The notes: generated by a model from the sequence alone, not told the origin. Shown: positions 1 through 8,096, numbered from the stretch's first letter. The stretch: DNA of 64,000 bases from Haloferax prahovense DSM 18310 (GCF_000336815.1 NZ_AOLG01000058.1:116568-180567), one strand, 5' to 3'. Numbers and translations are program-made.

Positions 1-375
1 GAGACCGACCGCCGCGACCGCCACGACCCCCGCGCGCGGAAGCGACCGGGTCCGCGACCGCGGCCTCCCTCGCCGTCGCGCCGAGCGACCAGTTCGCCGC
101 CGCTCGAACTCCGCCGAGGCGTCACCGACGACCGGTCGCTGTGGGCGTGGTTCCGGTCGTGGGTCGACGGCGAGACGACCCCGCAGGACGTTCGCATCTG
201 CCTGCTCGACGCGACCGGCGAACCGGTCCGCGGGTGGGTCTGCCGGGCGGCGACGCCGGTCAGGTGGACCGGGCCGCACCTCGTCGCCGACGCGGCCGCG
301 GTGGCGACGGAGTCGCTCGAACTGAGCCACGAAGGAATCGACTCGCTCTCCGACCTCGACGAGTGCGCCGACTGA
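1..375 (+). CDS. Contractile tail/injection tube protein (gp19-like), 3' part only
   Basis: The open frame enters from the left edge and stops with TGA at 373-375, leaving 124 residues. After a basic, proline-rich stretch (residues 1-35) it reads LELRRGVTDD then LWAWFRSW, and continues as short beta-strand-like blocks (VRICLLD, PVRGWVCRAA, VRWTGPHL) ending in VATESLELSHEGI. This order (a charged LRRGVTDD motif, an aromatic W-x-W segment, then a strand ending in ESLELSHEG) matches the T4 gp19-like tube protein family of contractile phage tails and extracellular contractile injection systems. Tube proteins form the inner hexameric tube inside the sheath. The start codon and any neighbouring sheath or baseplate genes are outside the window. 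Family assignment is from remembered sequence features; a prophage tail is an alternative to an injection system. Confidence 0.6.
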   Translation, partial: ETDRRDRHDPRARKRPGPRPRPPSPSRRATSSPPLELRRGVTDDRSLWAWFRSWVDGETTPQDVRICLLDATGEPVRGWVCRAATPVRWTGPHLVADAAAVATESLELSHEGIDSLSDLDECAD

Positions 376-396
376 ACTGGTGGTTGGCGCGCCGGT

Positions 397-594
397 CTAC
401 CGGGCGGAGTCGCTCAACTGTCCTTTGGGGCCGCTGTCTTCCGGTTCCAGCACCGCCTCGTATTTACCGCGGTAGTACAGCCACCCGAAGACGAGCAGCG
501 TCAGGGGAAAGAACACGAGGGCGACGAGCGCGGCCGGCGGGAACAGGACGAACAGCGCGAACGTCTGCCACGAAACGAGCGTGTCGCGTGCCAT
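397..594 (-). CDS. Small two-segment membrane protein
   Basis: A 65-residue protein with ATG at 594. Residues 8-42 are strongly hydrophobic (FALFVLFPPAALVALVFF then LTLLVFGWLYY), enough for one long or two short membrane helices separated by a proline pair. A charged tail rich in E, D and K follows. It lies tail-to-tail with the tube-protein fragment on the other strand, 21 nt away, and nothing else is co-transcribed with it. No function can be assigned. The hydrophobic pattern and the haloarchaeal acidic tail favour a real gene over a chance frame. Confidence 0.55.
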   Translation of the reverse strand: MARDTLVSWQTFALFVLFPPAALVALVFFPLTLLVFGWLYYRGKYEAVLEPEDSGPKGQLSDSAR

Positions 595-746
595 ACTCGA
601 AATTCAAACCACGTTGTCATGTGTCTTCGGGCGCGCCCGAGGTCCGTCGCAAGTCGGGTCTCGGTAGGTTCCACTGGTCTCTGTCGCCCGAGACGAGTGC
701 GGTATTTTCACCACCTTTTATTTGGTTTGACGCGAAGTAGGGGGAA

Positions 747-1241
747 GTGACTGATATCTCAGATTCTCTTCGGCTCCTTTTCGAGACTTCGGTCGAGCGA
801 GACGGCGACCGTTACGTGGTGTCGATTCCGAGCGAACTCGTCGAAAGCGGGTCGATTTCGACGGAGGAACTGTACCGCGTCGCGCTGTTGACGAGTCCGG
901 GCACCGCGTCGACGACCGAGGTTTCGGCCGAACCGACGGCAGCGAAGACGACCGACGGCCGCGGCATCAGTTCGGACGGCGAGCGGGAACCGGAGGCCTC
1001 GGCGTCGGATTCCCGCGAGGCGCGTTCACAGCCGCGAAAACCGCCCGTCGCGGAGGGCGACGTCCGAGCCGTCATCATCGACACGCTCGGCGACCAGGGC
1101 GACGGCATCGCGAAGGTCGAACGCGGCTTCGTCATCATCGTCCCCGGCACGGAGCCCGGCGACCGCGTCGAGGTCGAAATCACCGACGTGAAACAGACCG
1201 TCGCGTTCGCGGAACCGGTCGACGGCGCGGGCGCCAACTGA
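747..1241 (+). CDS. TRAM-domain protein
   Basis: A 164-residue protein starting with GTG at 747. Residues 1-50 are a haloarchaeal N-terminal segment (ISDSLRLLFE, YVVSIPSELV, ISTEELYRVA), followed by a disordered acidic linker to about residue 100. Residues 104-160 are a TRAM domain: VAEGDVRAVIIDTLGDQG, GDGIAKVERGFVIIVPG, then PGDRVEVEITDV. TRAM domains are small beta-barrels that bind RNA, and free-standing archaeal TRAM proteins are thought to act as RNA chaperones. The gene has its own AT-rich upstream region (702-730, TTTTCACCACCTTTTATTTG) that could serve as TATA element. The GTG is preferred because it keeps the conserved N-terminal block and sits about 25-35 nt below the AT-rich box. 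Confidence 0.85.
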   Translation: MTDISDSLRLLFETSVERDGDRYVVSIPSELVESGSISTEELYRVALLTSPGTASTTEVSAEPTAAKTTDGRGISSDGEREPEASASDSREARSQPRKPPVAEGDVRAVIIDTLGDQGDGIAKVERGFVIIVPGTEPGDRVEVEITDVKQTVAFAEPVDGAGAN

Positions 1242-1277
1242 CCCGTCGAGACCGACCGCGGCTTTCGCCCCGCGGTG

Positions 1278-1291
1278 TTGGCATATTCCAA
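1278..1291 (+). promoter_or_regulatory. TTGG-N6-CCAA palindrome, site 1
   Basis: TTGG CATATT CCAA, flanked by G and C so that GTTGG/CCAAC is a perfect 5-bp inverted repeat. It lies 46-59 nt before the ATG at 1337. The AT-rich core sits where a haloarchaeal TATA box would be for a short leader, so the site may be an operator overlapping the core promoter. Three similar sites occur at 2976, 8037 and 8907. Confidence 0.55.
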
Positions 1292-1336
1292 CCGGGGCCC
1301 CATTAGGTTCCGAGCCGTAGCCGTCGGTACCACCGC

Positions 1337-1786
1337 ATGTCCGAACGAACGCTCCGTCACGCCTCTTCTCCACGCGACGACACACGAACCGAGTCTCCCC
1401 GAGCCGACCGCCCGGCGTTCGAATCGAGCGTCGACGTCGACGCCGCCGCCGACGCTGACGGCGGCCCAGGCGCGCGGGCGCAGTCGACGCCCGCGAACCA
1501 ATGGCGCCCGACCGTCCGACAGGGCATCGCGCTGTGGGCGCTTATCGCGGTCGGCTGGGCGGTCGTTCCCGCCGACCATCCGCTACAGATTGCCGTCGCC
1601 GTCAGCGGCGTGTACGCCTCGCTTCTCCTGCCGACGGCGCTCTACTTCGACTTCCGGGAGCGACGCCCCGAATCGAGCCTCCGGCGGGCAGTCCGCGGGA
1701 CTGCGAGCGCGTTCGCCGCCCGCGCCCGCGGCGCTCTGCCGGGACGCGGCGGTGCGACTCGCTCGTCGTGCACGTGCAATCGCTGA
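1337..1786 (+). CDS. Haloarchaeal membrane protein, unknown function
   Basis: 149 residues from ATG 1337. Residues 1-55 are polar, acidic and disordered. Two hydrophobic segments follow, around 61-80 (GIALWALIAVGWAVV) and 84-106 (LQIAVAVSGVYASLLLPTAL), then YFDFRERR and a basic, alanine-rich C-terminus ending in a CTC motif. The layout suggests a two-helix membrane protein with a long cytoplasmic N-terminus. No catalytic motif is visible and the family is not recognised. The palindrome at 1278 marks its promoter, which links it to the TFB, SUI1 and HTH-10 genes that carry the same site. Confidence 0.65.
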   Translation: MSERTLRHASSPRDDTRTESPRADRPAFESSVDVDAAADADGGPGARAQSTPANQWRPTVRQGIALWALIAVGWAVVPADHPLQIAVAVSGVYASLLLPTALYFDFRERRPESSLRRAVRGTASAFAARARGALPGRGGATRSSCTCNR

Positions 1787-1904
1787 CGGGTCCGAGAACG
1801 TTACTGCGTCCTCGCGGCCGAGCCCGAACGGTTTGAACGCCCGGCTGAAAACGAAACGGACCGAATCGAAGAGAAAAGCGGCTTTTAGCGCCCGAAATCC
1901 CGCG

Positions 1905-2933
1905 TTACGCGGTCGAACCCACGGTCATCTCGCCCGACTTCTGGGTCGCTTCGAGGAGTTCGCGGTAGCGGTTCCTGATTGTCACTTCGCTGATGTCGGT
2001 CACCTCGCTCACCTCGGACTGCGTCAGTTCCTCGTCGGCGAGCAGCCCGCCGGCGTAGATGGCCGCCGCCGCGAGGCCGACGGGGCTCTTGCCGCTGTGG
2101 ATACCCTGTCGCTTCGCGTTGTCGAGGAGCGACCGAGCGCGGCGCTCCACGTCGTCCGTCACGTCGAGTTCGGAGACGAACCGCGGGAGGTACTGCGCCG
2201 GGTCGGCCGGCTTCATGTCCAAGCCCAGCTCGCGGGAGACGTAGCGGTACGTCCGGGTGAGTTCCATCTTGTCGACGCGGGAGACGCGTCGGACCTCGTC
2301 GAGCGAGCGCGGGACGCCGGCCTGTCGGGCCGCGGCGTAGATGGCGGCCGTGGCGACGCCTTCGATGGAGCGGCCGGGGAGCAGGTCGTCGTCGAGGGCG
2401 CGGCGGTAGATGACCGAGGCGGTCTCGCGGACGGTGTCCGGAAGCCCGAGCGCCGAGCCCATCCGCTCGACCTCGCCGAGCGCCTGCTTGAGGTTGCGCT
2501 CCTTGGAGTCGCGGGTGCGGAACCGCTCGTTCCACGTGCGGAGCCGCTGCATCTTCTGACGCTGTCCCGACGACAGGGAGTTGCCGTAGGCGTCTTTGTT
2601 CTGCCAGCCGATGTTGGTCGACAGCCCCTTGTCGTGCATCATGTTCGTTGTCGGCGACCCGACGCGGGACTTCTGATCGCGCTCCGCGGCGTCGAACGCG
2701 CGCCACTCGGGGCCGCGGTCGATTTCGTCCTCGCGGAGGATTTCGCCCGTCTCGGGGTCGACCCACTCGCCGTGTTGCTCGTCGTAGACGAGGTCGGTCC
2801 GGTCTGCGACCGCCGCCTCGGACGACTCGGCCTCGTCTTCGTCGCGCTCGTCGCCGGACCGTCGGGCCTCTGGCTCCGCCGTCGGTGCCGACTCGTCCCG
2901 CATCGAACGCCAGTCGACGTGTTTCGTATCCAT
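1905..2933 (-). CDS. tfb: Transcription initiation factor IIB (TFB) lacking zinc-ribbon cysteines
   Basis: 342 residues from ATG 2933. TFB bridges TBP bound at the TATA box and RNA polymerase. Residues 1-40 are an acidic tail; 40-72 correspond to the N-terminal zinc ribbon by position (LVYDEQHGEWVDPETGEIL); 74-110 are the B-reader/linker (GPEWRAF ... RVGSPTT ... DKGLSTNIGW). Two cyclin folds follow at about 140-235 and 240-335, with RSIEGVATAAIYAAAR and KSPVGLAAAAIYAGG as the repeat hallmarks and the TIRNRYREL recognition helix near the C-terminus. The odd point is that the whole protein has no cysteine, so the usual CxxC...CxxC metal site is absent although the ribbon hairpin residues remain. 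Haloarchaea encode several TFB paralogues; this is probably a specialised one. The TTGG-N6-CCAA site at 2976 is its likely promoter. Confidence 0.95.
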   Translation of the reverse strand: MDTKHVDWRSMRDESAPTAEPEARRSGDERDEDEAESSEAAVADRTDLVYDEQHGEWVDPETGEILREDEIDRGPEWRAFDAAERDQKSRVGSPTTNMMHDKGLSTNIGWQNKDAYGNSLSSGQRQKMQRLRTWNERFRTRDSKERNLKQALGEVERMGSALGLPDTVRETASVIYRRALDDDLLPGRSIEGVATAAIYAAARQAGVPRSLDEVRRVSRVDKMELTRTYRYVSRELGLDMKPADPAQYLPRFVSELDVTDDVERRARSLLDNAKRQGIHSGKSPVGLAAAAIYAGGLLADEELTQSEVSEVTDISEVTIRNRYRELLEATQKSGEMTVGSTA

Positions 2934-2975
2934 TGAGTATCGGTTTATTCTCTATCGAGGGTAATGGGCCCTCGG

Positions 2976-2989
2976 TTGGAATATGCCAA
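2976..2989 (-). promoter_or_regulatory. TTGG-N6-CCAA palindrome, site 2 (TFB promoter)
   Basis: TTGG AATATG CCAA, ending 43 nt before the TFB ATG at 2933. Same arms, same 6-bp core length and nearly the same distance to the start codon as the sites at 1278, 8037 and 8907. Confidence 0.55.
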
Positions 2990-3035
2990 ATACCTTCGAT
3001 TCGAGGGGTGACGGCCGGAGAGCGATTCCGACCAC

Positions 3036-4208
3036 TCAGCCCCGGAGCGCGTCGATAGGCCGCTCGTTCGCCGCCCGCCACGCGGGGTACGCGCCGGCGA
3101 GCAGGCTGGTCAGGATACCGAACCCGACCGCCCCGGCCAAGTACAGGAGCGCCGACTGCGTGAAGGCGAAGGGGTCGCCGAGGAACAGCGCGTTCGCCAC
3201 CATCGCCACGACAACGGCGATAGCGAGCCCCACCGCCGATCCGAGCGCGCCCAGGAGCACCGCCTCGACGAGGAGAATCCGGACGATATCGCCTTTCCCG
3301 TAGCCGACCGCCCGCAGGACCCCGATCTCCTCGCGGCGCTTGATGACGGCCATCAGCATCGTGTTCGCAATCGAGACGCCGGCGACGAGAAGCGAGATGG
3401 AGCCGAGGCCCGCGAGGAACGCGTTGATTCCGTTCACGAGCGTCTTGAGCAGGCGGACGAGCGAGGTGAGTTCGAACACCAACAGCCTGTCTTTCCGGTC
3501 GTTGAAGCGGTCTCGGAGCGCCTCGGCGACGGCTTCGGCCCTGTCAGTCGACTCTGTCATCACCTGCACGCGACTGTACTGTCGGTCCCCAGTCTCCTCG
3601 ATGGGGAGGTACAGCCGACTCCCGCCGAACGACTGGGTCTCGGCCAGCACGGCGACGACGCGGTAGGTGTGTTCGGTCTCGATCGTCCCGGTGGCCGTCT
3701 CCGTCTCGGAGACGAACGTGAGGCGCTCACCGAGTTCGACGCCACGGTCGGCCGCGAACTCGTGGGAGACGACGACGCTCTGCCGCCAGTTCAGGGGAAT
3801 CTCTCCCCGCGCTATCTCGTGTGTCTTCCGGGGGTCGTCGACGTAAGTGACAGTCACCCCCTCGCGGGTGCCGTCGTCCGTTATCAGCTCCATATTCCCG
3901 GTCTGCGTCGCCACGACCGCGGCCGCCCCGACCGTCTCGTCTATCGCTTTGACGTCCTCTCTGTCGAAGTGCGACGCCTCCATGTCGGCCCCCGGCGAGA
4001 CGTAGACGTTCGTCGCGCCCTGGGCTTGGATGCTCTGCAGTTGGCTCTGCTTGAACGCCGCGCCGCCCGCGCCGATTGCGCCGATTGCGACGACGCCGAT
4101 GAGTATCGAGGCCGCCGCGAGTATCGACCGGACCTTCGCCCGCGAGATGTTCCGCCGGGCGATGACGAGCCGCGGGAACCGCCCGGCGATTCGGTGGCGC
4201 AGGCTCAT
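3036..4208 (-). CDS. MacB/FtsX-type ABC transporter permease (second permease)
   Basis: 390 residues from ATG 4208. A transmembrane helix near residues 28-50 (ILAAASILIGVVAIGAIG) is followed by a large extracytoplasmic MacB-PCD-like domain (about 50-260) and three C-terminal helices (from about 270) around the FtsX signature SIANTMLMAVIKRREEIGVLRAVGYGKGDI. The family couples ATP hydrolysis inside the cell to movement in the extracellular domain, exporting or extracting lipids, lipoproteins or peptides. It is the last gene of a minus-strand operon: surface protein (7471), ATPase (6280), permease (5427), this permease. It starts 22 nt after the previous stop. The two permeases share the ALxxG ending and are about the same length, so they probably form a heterodimer. 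Confidence 0.9.
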   Translation of the reverse strand: MSLRHRIAGRFPRLVIARRNISRAKVRSILAAASILIGVVAIGAIGAGGAAFKQSQLQSIQAQGATNVYVSPGADMEASHFDREDVKAIDETVGAAAVVATQTGNMELITDDGTREGVTVTYVDDPRKTHEIARGEIPLNWRQSVVVSHEFAADRGVELGERLTFVSETETATGTIETEHTYRVVAVLAETQSFGGSRLYLPIEETGDRQYSRVQVMTESTDRAEAVAEALRDRFNDRKDRLLVFELTSLVRLLKTLVNGINAFLAGLGSISLLVAGVSIANTMLMAVIKRREEIGVLRAVGYGKGDIVRILLVEAVLLGALGSAVGLAIAVVVAMVANALFLGDPFAFTQSALLYLAGAVGFGILTSLLAGAYPAWRAANERPIDALRG

Positions 4209-4230
4209 CGTCTCTCGCCCCTCGTTCGCG

Positions 4231-5427
4231 TCATTCTAACGCCTCCACGGGCCGCTTGTTCGCGGACTTCCACGCGGGGTACACGCCGGCGAACAGCGAC
4301 GTGAGAACGCCGAACAGCGCCCCGAGACCGACGTATCGAAGCCCCGCGGCCGTGAACGCCAGCGGGTCGCCGACGAGGAACTGGTTGAGCCCCATCCCGA
4401 TGCCGAGCGCGAGCGGGACGCCGATTGCGGCACCGACGAGCCCGAGGATGGTCGCCTCGGCGAGAAGCAGGCTCACGACCGCCCGCTTGGGATAGCCGAC
4501 CGCCCGCATGACGCCGATTTCGCGCTCGCGCTCTATCGCCGTCATCAACATCGTGTTCGCGATGGTGACCGCGGCGACGAGGAGCGAAATCGAGCCGACG
4601 CCGATGAGGAACTGGTTTATCATCTCGAACGTCTGACTGAAGCGCTCCCGCTGTTCTTGGACCTCCGAGACGGCGATGGTTCGCCTTCGGGTGTTGAACT
4701 CCGTTTCGAGGCTCTCGGCCGCCTCGTCTATCGACCCCGTCTGCGGGTCGACCCTGACGATGACCGAGCCGTACTTCGAATCGGAGTCTTCGAGCTGGCT
4801 GAGGCGGTCGAACGGGAGGAACACCGAGCGGTCGGCCTGTAGCTGGTCGGCGAACCCCTGCGGTTCGAGCACCGCAGCGACGCGGAACGTCCGCTCGAAG
4901 CTCCCGTTTATCGTCACCGTCAGCTGGTCGCCCGTCTCCACGTCGTTGTTGTCGGCGAACCGGGAGCCGACGACGACCTGCTGTCGCCAGCTATCGGGTA
5001 TCGACCCCGATTGCGCCTCGTAGAACGTCCCGAGGGCCGCCAGTCCCTTCACCTGCGCCGAGGGGGAGGTCTCTCCCGACGACGTGCGGACGACGGTGTC
5101 CCAGCGCTCGATGACGGGGTGTACCGTCGCGCCCGAGGTCACCTGTCGCATTCGACTGACGTCCTTGTCCGAGATGCCGCCGACGATGTCCCCGTCGTCG
5201 TTCTGGTAGTAGACGGGGCTGACGGTGGCGGTCCCGCCGAACCCCTCGTACGCCTCCATCTGGTCCTGTTTGAACGCCTCGCCGCCCGCGCCGATGGTCC
5301 CGATGGCGACGACGCCGATGACGATGGCGACGACGGCCAGCGTGGTCCGCGCGGTGGCGCGCGACAGGTTTCGGCGGGCCAACACGACCGTCGGGAACCG
5401 GGCGGTCACCCGGCGGAGCCAACTCAC
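4231..5427 (-). CDS. MacB/FtsX-type ABC transporter permease (first permease)
   Basis: 398 residues from a GTG at 5427. Residues 28-48 form the first helix (TLAVVAIVIGVVAIGTIG), followed by a periplasmic-type domain to about residue 265 and the FtsX block TIANTMLMTAIEREREIGVMRAVGYPKRAV with three C-terminal helices. It ends in YPAWKSANKRPVEALE, the typical coupling-helix tail of MacB permeases. The gene lies 49 nt downstream of its ATPase and 22 nt upstream of the paralogous permease. The paralogue pair probably arose by tandem duplication: motif order and ends are the same, but the extracellular domains differ in sequence. Substrate is unknown. Confidence 0.9.
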   Translation of the reverse strand: MSWLRRVTARFPTVVLARRNLSRATARTTLAVVAIVIGVVAIGTIGAGGEAFKQDQMEAYEGFGGTATVSPVYYQNDDGDIVGGISDKDVSRMRQVTSGATVHPVIERWDTVVRTSSGETSPSAQVKGLAALGTFYEAQSGSIPDSWRQQVVVGSRFADNNDVETGDQLTVTINGSFERTFRVAAVLEPQGFADQLQADRSVFLPFDRLSQLEDSDSKYGSVIVRVDPQTGSIDEAAESLETEFNTRRRTIAVSEVQEQRERFSQTFEMINQFLIGVGSISLLVAAVTIANTMLMTAIEREREIGVMRAVGYPKRAVVSLLLAEATILGLVGAAIGVPLALGIGMGLNQFLVGDPLAFTAAGLRYVGLGALFGVLTSLFAGVYPAWKSANKRPVEALE

Positions 5428-5476
5428 GGGGACGCACCTCGAACAAGAACGGCGCGCGGCCGCCGCTTCGAGACGC

Positions 5477-6280
5477 TCACGCTCCGTGCCCCCCGTCAGC
5501 AGCCGTCTCGCCCGTGTCCTCGATGACGCCGTCGACGAGGTTCACCACGCGGTCGGCCTCCTCGGCGACGTAGGCGTCGTGGGTGACCGTGACGATGGCC
5601 ACGTCCTCCTCGGCTCGGAGTTCGTCGAACAGGGCGAGGATTTCGTCGCCGGTGTCGCGGTCGAGGTTCCCGGTCGGCTCGTCGGCCAACAGGAGCGCGG
5701 GGTCGTTGATGAGCGACCGCGCGATGGCGACGCGCTGTTTCTGTCCCCCCGACAGCTCGTCGGGGTAGTGGTCGAGCCGGTCGCCGAGGCCGACCCGCTG
5801 AAGCAGTGTTTTCGCTCGCTCGCGCGTCTTCACCGGGGTCTTGTCGAGCATCCGCGGCATCTCGACGTTCTCCAGCGCCGTCAGCGTCGGAATCAGGTAG
5901 AAACTCTGGAACACGAAGCCGATTGCGCGCTTCCGCTTTCGGGTTCGGTCCGCGTCGGAGAACGTCGACACGTCCTGTCCCCGAAGACTGACCGCGCCGT
6001 CGGTCGGCACGTCGAGTAGGCCCAGCAGGTTGAGGAGCGTGGACTTCCCGCTCCCCGAGGGGCCGACGATGGCGACGAAGTCGGACGGCGCGATGCCGAA
6101 ATCGATGCCTTTCAGCGCCCGGACGGTCTGGGTCCCCGTCTGGTACTCCTTCGTGACGTCTTCGCCGCGGAGTATCAGGTCGCCGGCGAGGCTCGCGGCG
6201 TCACTCGGGAGGTCCTCGCGGCCGGCCTCCGCCGGCTCTGTCGGCTCCGCCTCCTCGGAGTCGGAGATGTCCCATCTCAT
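5477..6280 (-). CDS. ABC transporter ATP-binding protein (LolD/MacB type)
   Basis: 267 residues, ATG at 6280. After an acidic N-terminus of about 35 residues it has Walker A GPSGSGKS (around 75), the Q-loop [10 protein letters not shown], the signature [15 protein letters not shown], Walker [13 protein letters not shown] and the H-loop VTVTHD. The NLD after Walker B and the FQSF Q-loop are typical of the LolD/MacB/FtsE subgroup, which pairs with FtsX-type permeases such as the two encoded next. Start of the next gene is 49 nt away and the upstream surface protein ends 6 nt before this gene begins, so all four are likely one transcript. Confidence 0.95.
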   Translation of the reverse strand: MRWDISDSEEAEPTEPAEAGREDLPSDAASLAGDLILRGEDVTKEYQTGTQTVRALKGIDFGIAPSDFVAIVGPSGSGKSTLLNLLGLLDVPTDGAVSLRGQDVSTFSDADRTRKRKRAIGFVFQSFYLIPTLTALENVEMPRMLDKTPVKTRERAKTLLQRVGLGDRLDHYPDELSGGQKQRVAIARSLINDPALLLADEPTGNLDRDTGDEILALFDELRAEEDVAIVTVTHDAYVAEEADRVVNLVDGVIEDTGETAADGGHGA

Positions 6281-6286
6281 CTGTCG

Positions 6287-7471
6287 TCAGCTCCGCCAGC
6301 GATAGACGACCGCACCCACGAGGAGGACCGCGGCGGCACCGCCGACCGGGAGGAGCGGGAGCCCGCCCGCCCCCGAGTCCGGCACGGGGCGACGCATCGT
6401 CTGACGGTCGACGCTGACCGACGTGGTGACCGACTTCTCGACGCCGCCGACGCTGTACCGAACCTCGACGGGAACCGAAGAGACGTTGCCCTGTGCGGCG
6501 GTTCGGAGGGTGAACGACGAGAAGTCGCTCCCGTCGATGCTCCCGATGAAGTAGTTGCTTCGCTCGACGCTCGACGAGTCCGCGACGGAGACGACGACTC
6601 CCTCGACGGCGTCGGAGCCGACGTTCCCGGCGGTCGCCGAGATTTCGAGCGCGCCCCCGGCCTGCGTCGCCTGCACGTCGGTCAGGATGACCTGTCCGGG
6701 GTTCGTCGGAGAGCTAAACGCGGGGCGGTACGTGCGGGTGAGTTCGTGTTTCTCGCCGCGGCTCGAGTACTGGAGCGTCACGTTCACCGGGTACGACCCG
6801 GCCTCGTCGACCCGCGCGGGGAAGGTGAACGTCGTGGCGTTGCCCGCCTCCAGCCGCGGCTTCACGCGCTCGGTGACGCTGAAGTTCACCTCCGACGAGG
6901 AGGAGACGACCCGCAGTTGTCGAATGTCCTCGGTGAGTCCGTTCGAGACGGTGACGTTCACGGACCGAGTGGCACCGGGCACGGCCTCCTCGGTCGAGAG
7001 CTCTAGCTGCGGGCGGGAGACCTCCTTCACGTCGACGGTCACCGGGTACCGAACCCGGACGTGCGAGCCGTCGTTCTGTCTGCCGACCAGTACGACGCGG
7101 AGGTTTTTCGACCCGGGCTCGTCGAACGAGACGGCGACCGGGATGGTGATGCTCGACCCGATGGTTATCGTTCCCACGTCTTCGATGCGCGCGATGTCGG
7201 TGGGGCTTCCCTGTCGGCGGACGTAGACGTCGGTGACGTCGACGACGCTCGGGCTGTTCTCGCCGTTCCGAATCGTCACTTCGAGGTCGGTCTGTTCGCC
7301 GGGCGTCGGCTCCGCCGGCGCGACCGTCACGTCGGAGATTCCGATGTGCGCCTCGGCCGCTTTCGCCGGCCCCGTCGCCAGCGGAACGGCGACCGTCGAG
7401 AGCACGATGACCGCGACGAAGAGCCACGAGAGAACCGAGCCGACGCCGTCGTTCGGTTCCCGCGGACTCAT
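6287..7471 (-). CDS. Secreted, membrane-anchored CARDB/S-layer-like protein of the ABC operon
   Basis: 394 residues with ATG 7471, preceded by GGAG 10 nt upstream, which decides the start over longer frames. Residues 13-38 are a signal sequence (VLSWLFVAVIVLSTVAVPLA) ending near AKAAEA. The rest is a chain of Ig-like CARDB domains with repeated patterns (TPGEQTDLEVTIRN, PGATRSVNVTVSNG, AGGALEISATAGNVG) and potential N-glycosylation sites (NVT, NFS, NAT, NVS). A C-terminal helix (about 370-390, LPVGGAAAVLLVGAVVYRWRS) anchors it with the bulk outside. Proteins of this COG1361-like type commonly precede MacB-like ABC genes in haloarchaea; it may be the extracytoplasmic partner or cargo. It is the first gene of the operon; the 19-bp palindrome at 7513 is the likely operator. 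Confidence 0.85.
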   Translation of the reverse strand: MSPREPNDGVGSVLSWLFVAVIVLSTVAVPLATGPAKAAEAHIGISDVTVAPAEPTPGEQTDLEVTIRNGENSPSVVDVTDVYVRRQGSPTDIARIEDVGTITIGSSITIPVAVSFDEPGSKNLRVVLVGRQNDGSHVRVRYPVTVDVKEVSRPQLELSTEEAVPGATRSVNVTVSNGLTEDIRQLRVVSSSSEVNFSVTERVKPRLEAGNATTFTFPARVDEAGSYPVNVTLQYSSRGEKHELTRTYRPAFSSPTNPGQVILTDVQATQAGGALEISATAGNVGSDAVEGVVVSVADSSSVERSNYFIGSIDGSDFSSFTLRTAAQGNVSSVPVEVRYSVGGVEKSVTTSVSVDRQTMRRPVPDSGAGGLPLLPVGGAAAVLLVGAVVYRWRS

Positions 7472-7512
7472 CCGTTTCTCCTCACGTGATAATGTTGTCT
7501 TGCTGCCATCAT

Positions 7513-7531
7513 TGGCTAGTCGAACTAGCCA
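7513..7531 (-). promoter_or_regulatory. Perfect 19-bp palindrome, probable operator of the ABC operon
   Basis: TGGCTAGT-CGA-ACTAGCCA has 8-bp perfect arms around a 3-bp spacer, 42-60 nt before the ATG at 7471 and just downstream (on the minus strand) of an AT-rich CTTATGTGG stretch that could be the TATA box. The position near the transcription start is what a dimeric winged-helix repressor would use. No regulator gene lies directly next to it. Confidence 0.6.
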
Positions 7532-7693
7532 GCTCCACATAAGTTCCTTGGTTTACATGTCTGTTGCCGAACCAGTCTTCCTGCTGGGTTCGCACTCGGT
7601 CGCTTCCCGGGAAAAACGCGGTCGGGGTGGCGTGGGGCGAGGTGCAGTAAGGTCAGGTAAGATGGTGGCGACTTCGACGGGCGGCGCCCGGAA

Positions 7694-7999
7694 TCAGGTC
7701 TCGACGCCGAAGCCTTCGTTGCGGAGCGCGGCTTCGAGGCGCTCGCCGTGTTCGCCCTGTAGCTCGATACGTCCGTCGTCGGTCACGGTCCCGCCGACTG
7801 CGAGCCGTCGCTTCAGGGTCGACGCGAGGGCGTCCAGTTCGTCGGTCGGGAGGTCGAGGCCGTCGACCACCGTCACGGGCTTACCGTACCGTCGGGTGTC
7901 GACGCGAATCGACGCGCGCTGGTCCGCCCGCGCGAGGTCGTCGCCGATTCCGAGGTCGTCCGGCAGGCCGGTGATGTCGCTGAAAGTGTCCTTTCCCAC
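7694..7999 (-). CDS. SUI1/eIF1-family translation factor
   Basis: 101 residues if started at the GTG at 7999. A TTG at 8050 is in frame but lies inside the promoter palindrome, and the family's usual start is just before DTFSDITGLPDDLGI, so GTG is chosen. The SUI1 core is complete: ASIRVDTRRYGKPVTVVDGL, LASTLKRRLAVGGTVTDDG, then IELQGEHGERLEAAL and the GFGVET end. Archaeal aIF1 binds the 30S P site and monitors start-codon selection; the haloarchaeal small SUI1 proteins belong to the same fold as bacterial YciH. Monocistronic, with the TTGG-N6-CCAA site 38 nt upstream. Confidence 0.9.
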   Translation of the reverse strand: MGKDTFSDITGLPDDLGIGDDLARADQRASIRVDTRRYGKPVTVVDGLDLPTDELDALASTLKRRLAVGGTVTDDGRIELQGEHGERLEAALRNEGFGVET

Positions 8000-8036
8000 G
8001 TATTCGGGTACGCGTCCGCGGCGTATCAGGATGTGG

Positions 8037-8050
8037 TTGGAATATTCCAA
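8037..8050 (-). promoter_or_regulatory. TTGG-N6-CCAA palindrome, site 3 (SUI1 promoter)
   Basis: TTGG AATATT CCAA is a perfect 14-bp palindrome, extended to 16 bp by flanking G and C. It is the best copy of the motif shared with 1278, 2976 and 8907, and sits 38-51 nt before the SUI1 GTG at 7999. Confidence 0.6.
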
Positions 8051-8096
8051 CCCTCCTGTGGGCGTGTCCCGCGGGACGTTCGACCCGAGTCGTCGG

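Noticed and set aside
1275..2936. Very long plus-strand open frame (over 550 codons) opposite the TFB gene
   Set aside because: It is the antisense shadow of TFB plus the membrane-protein gene in GC-rich DNA; its residue composition (Arg, Ala, Pro rich) is not haloarchaeal and no motif is present.
7999..8050. TTG start at 8050 for the SUI1 gene
   Set aside because: It lies inside the promoter palindrome and adds residues not typical of the family; GTG 7999 fits the family start.
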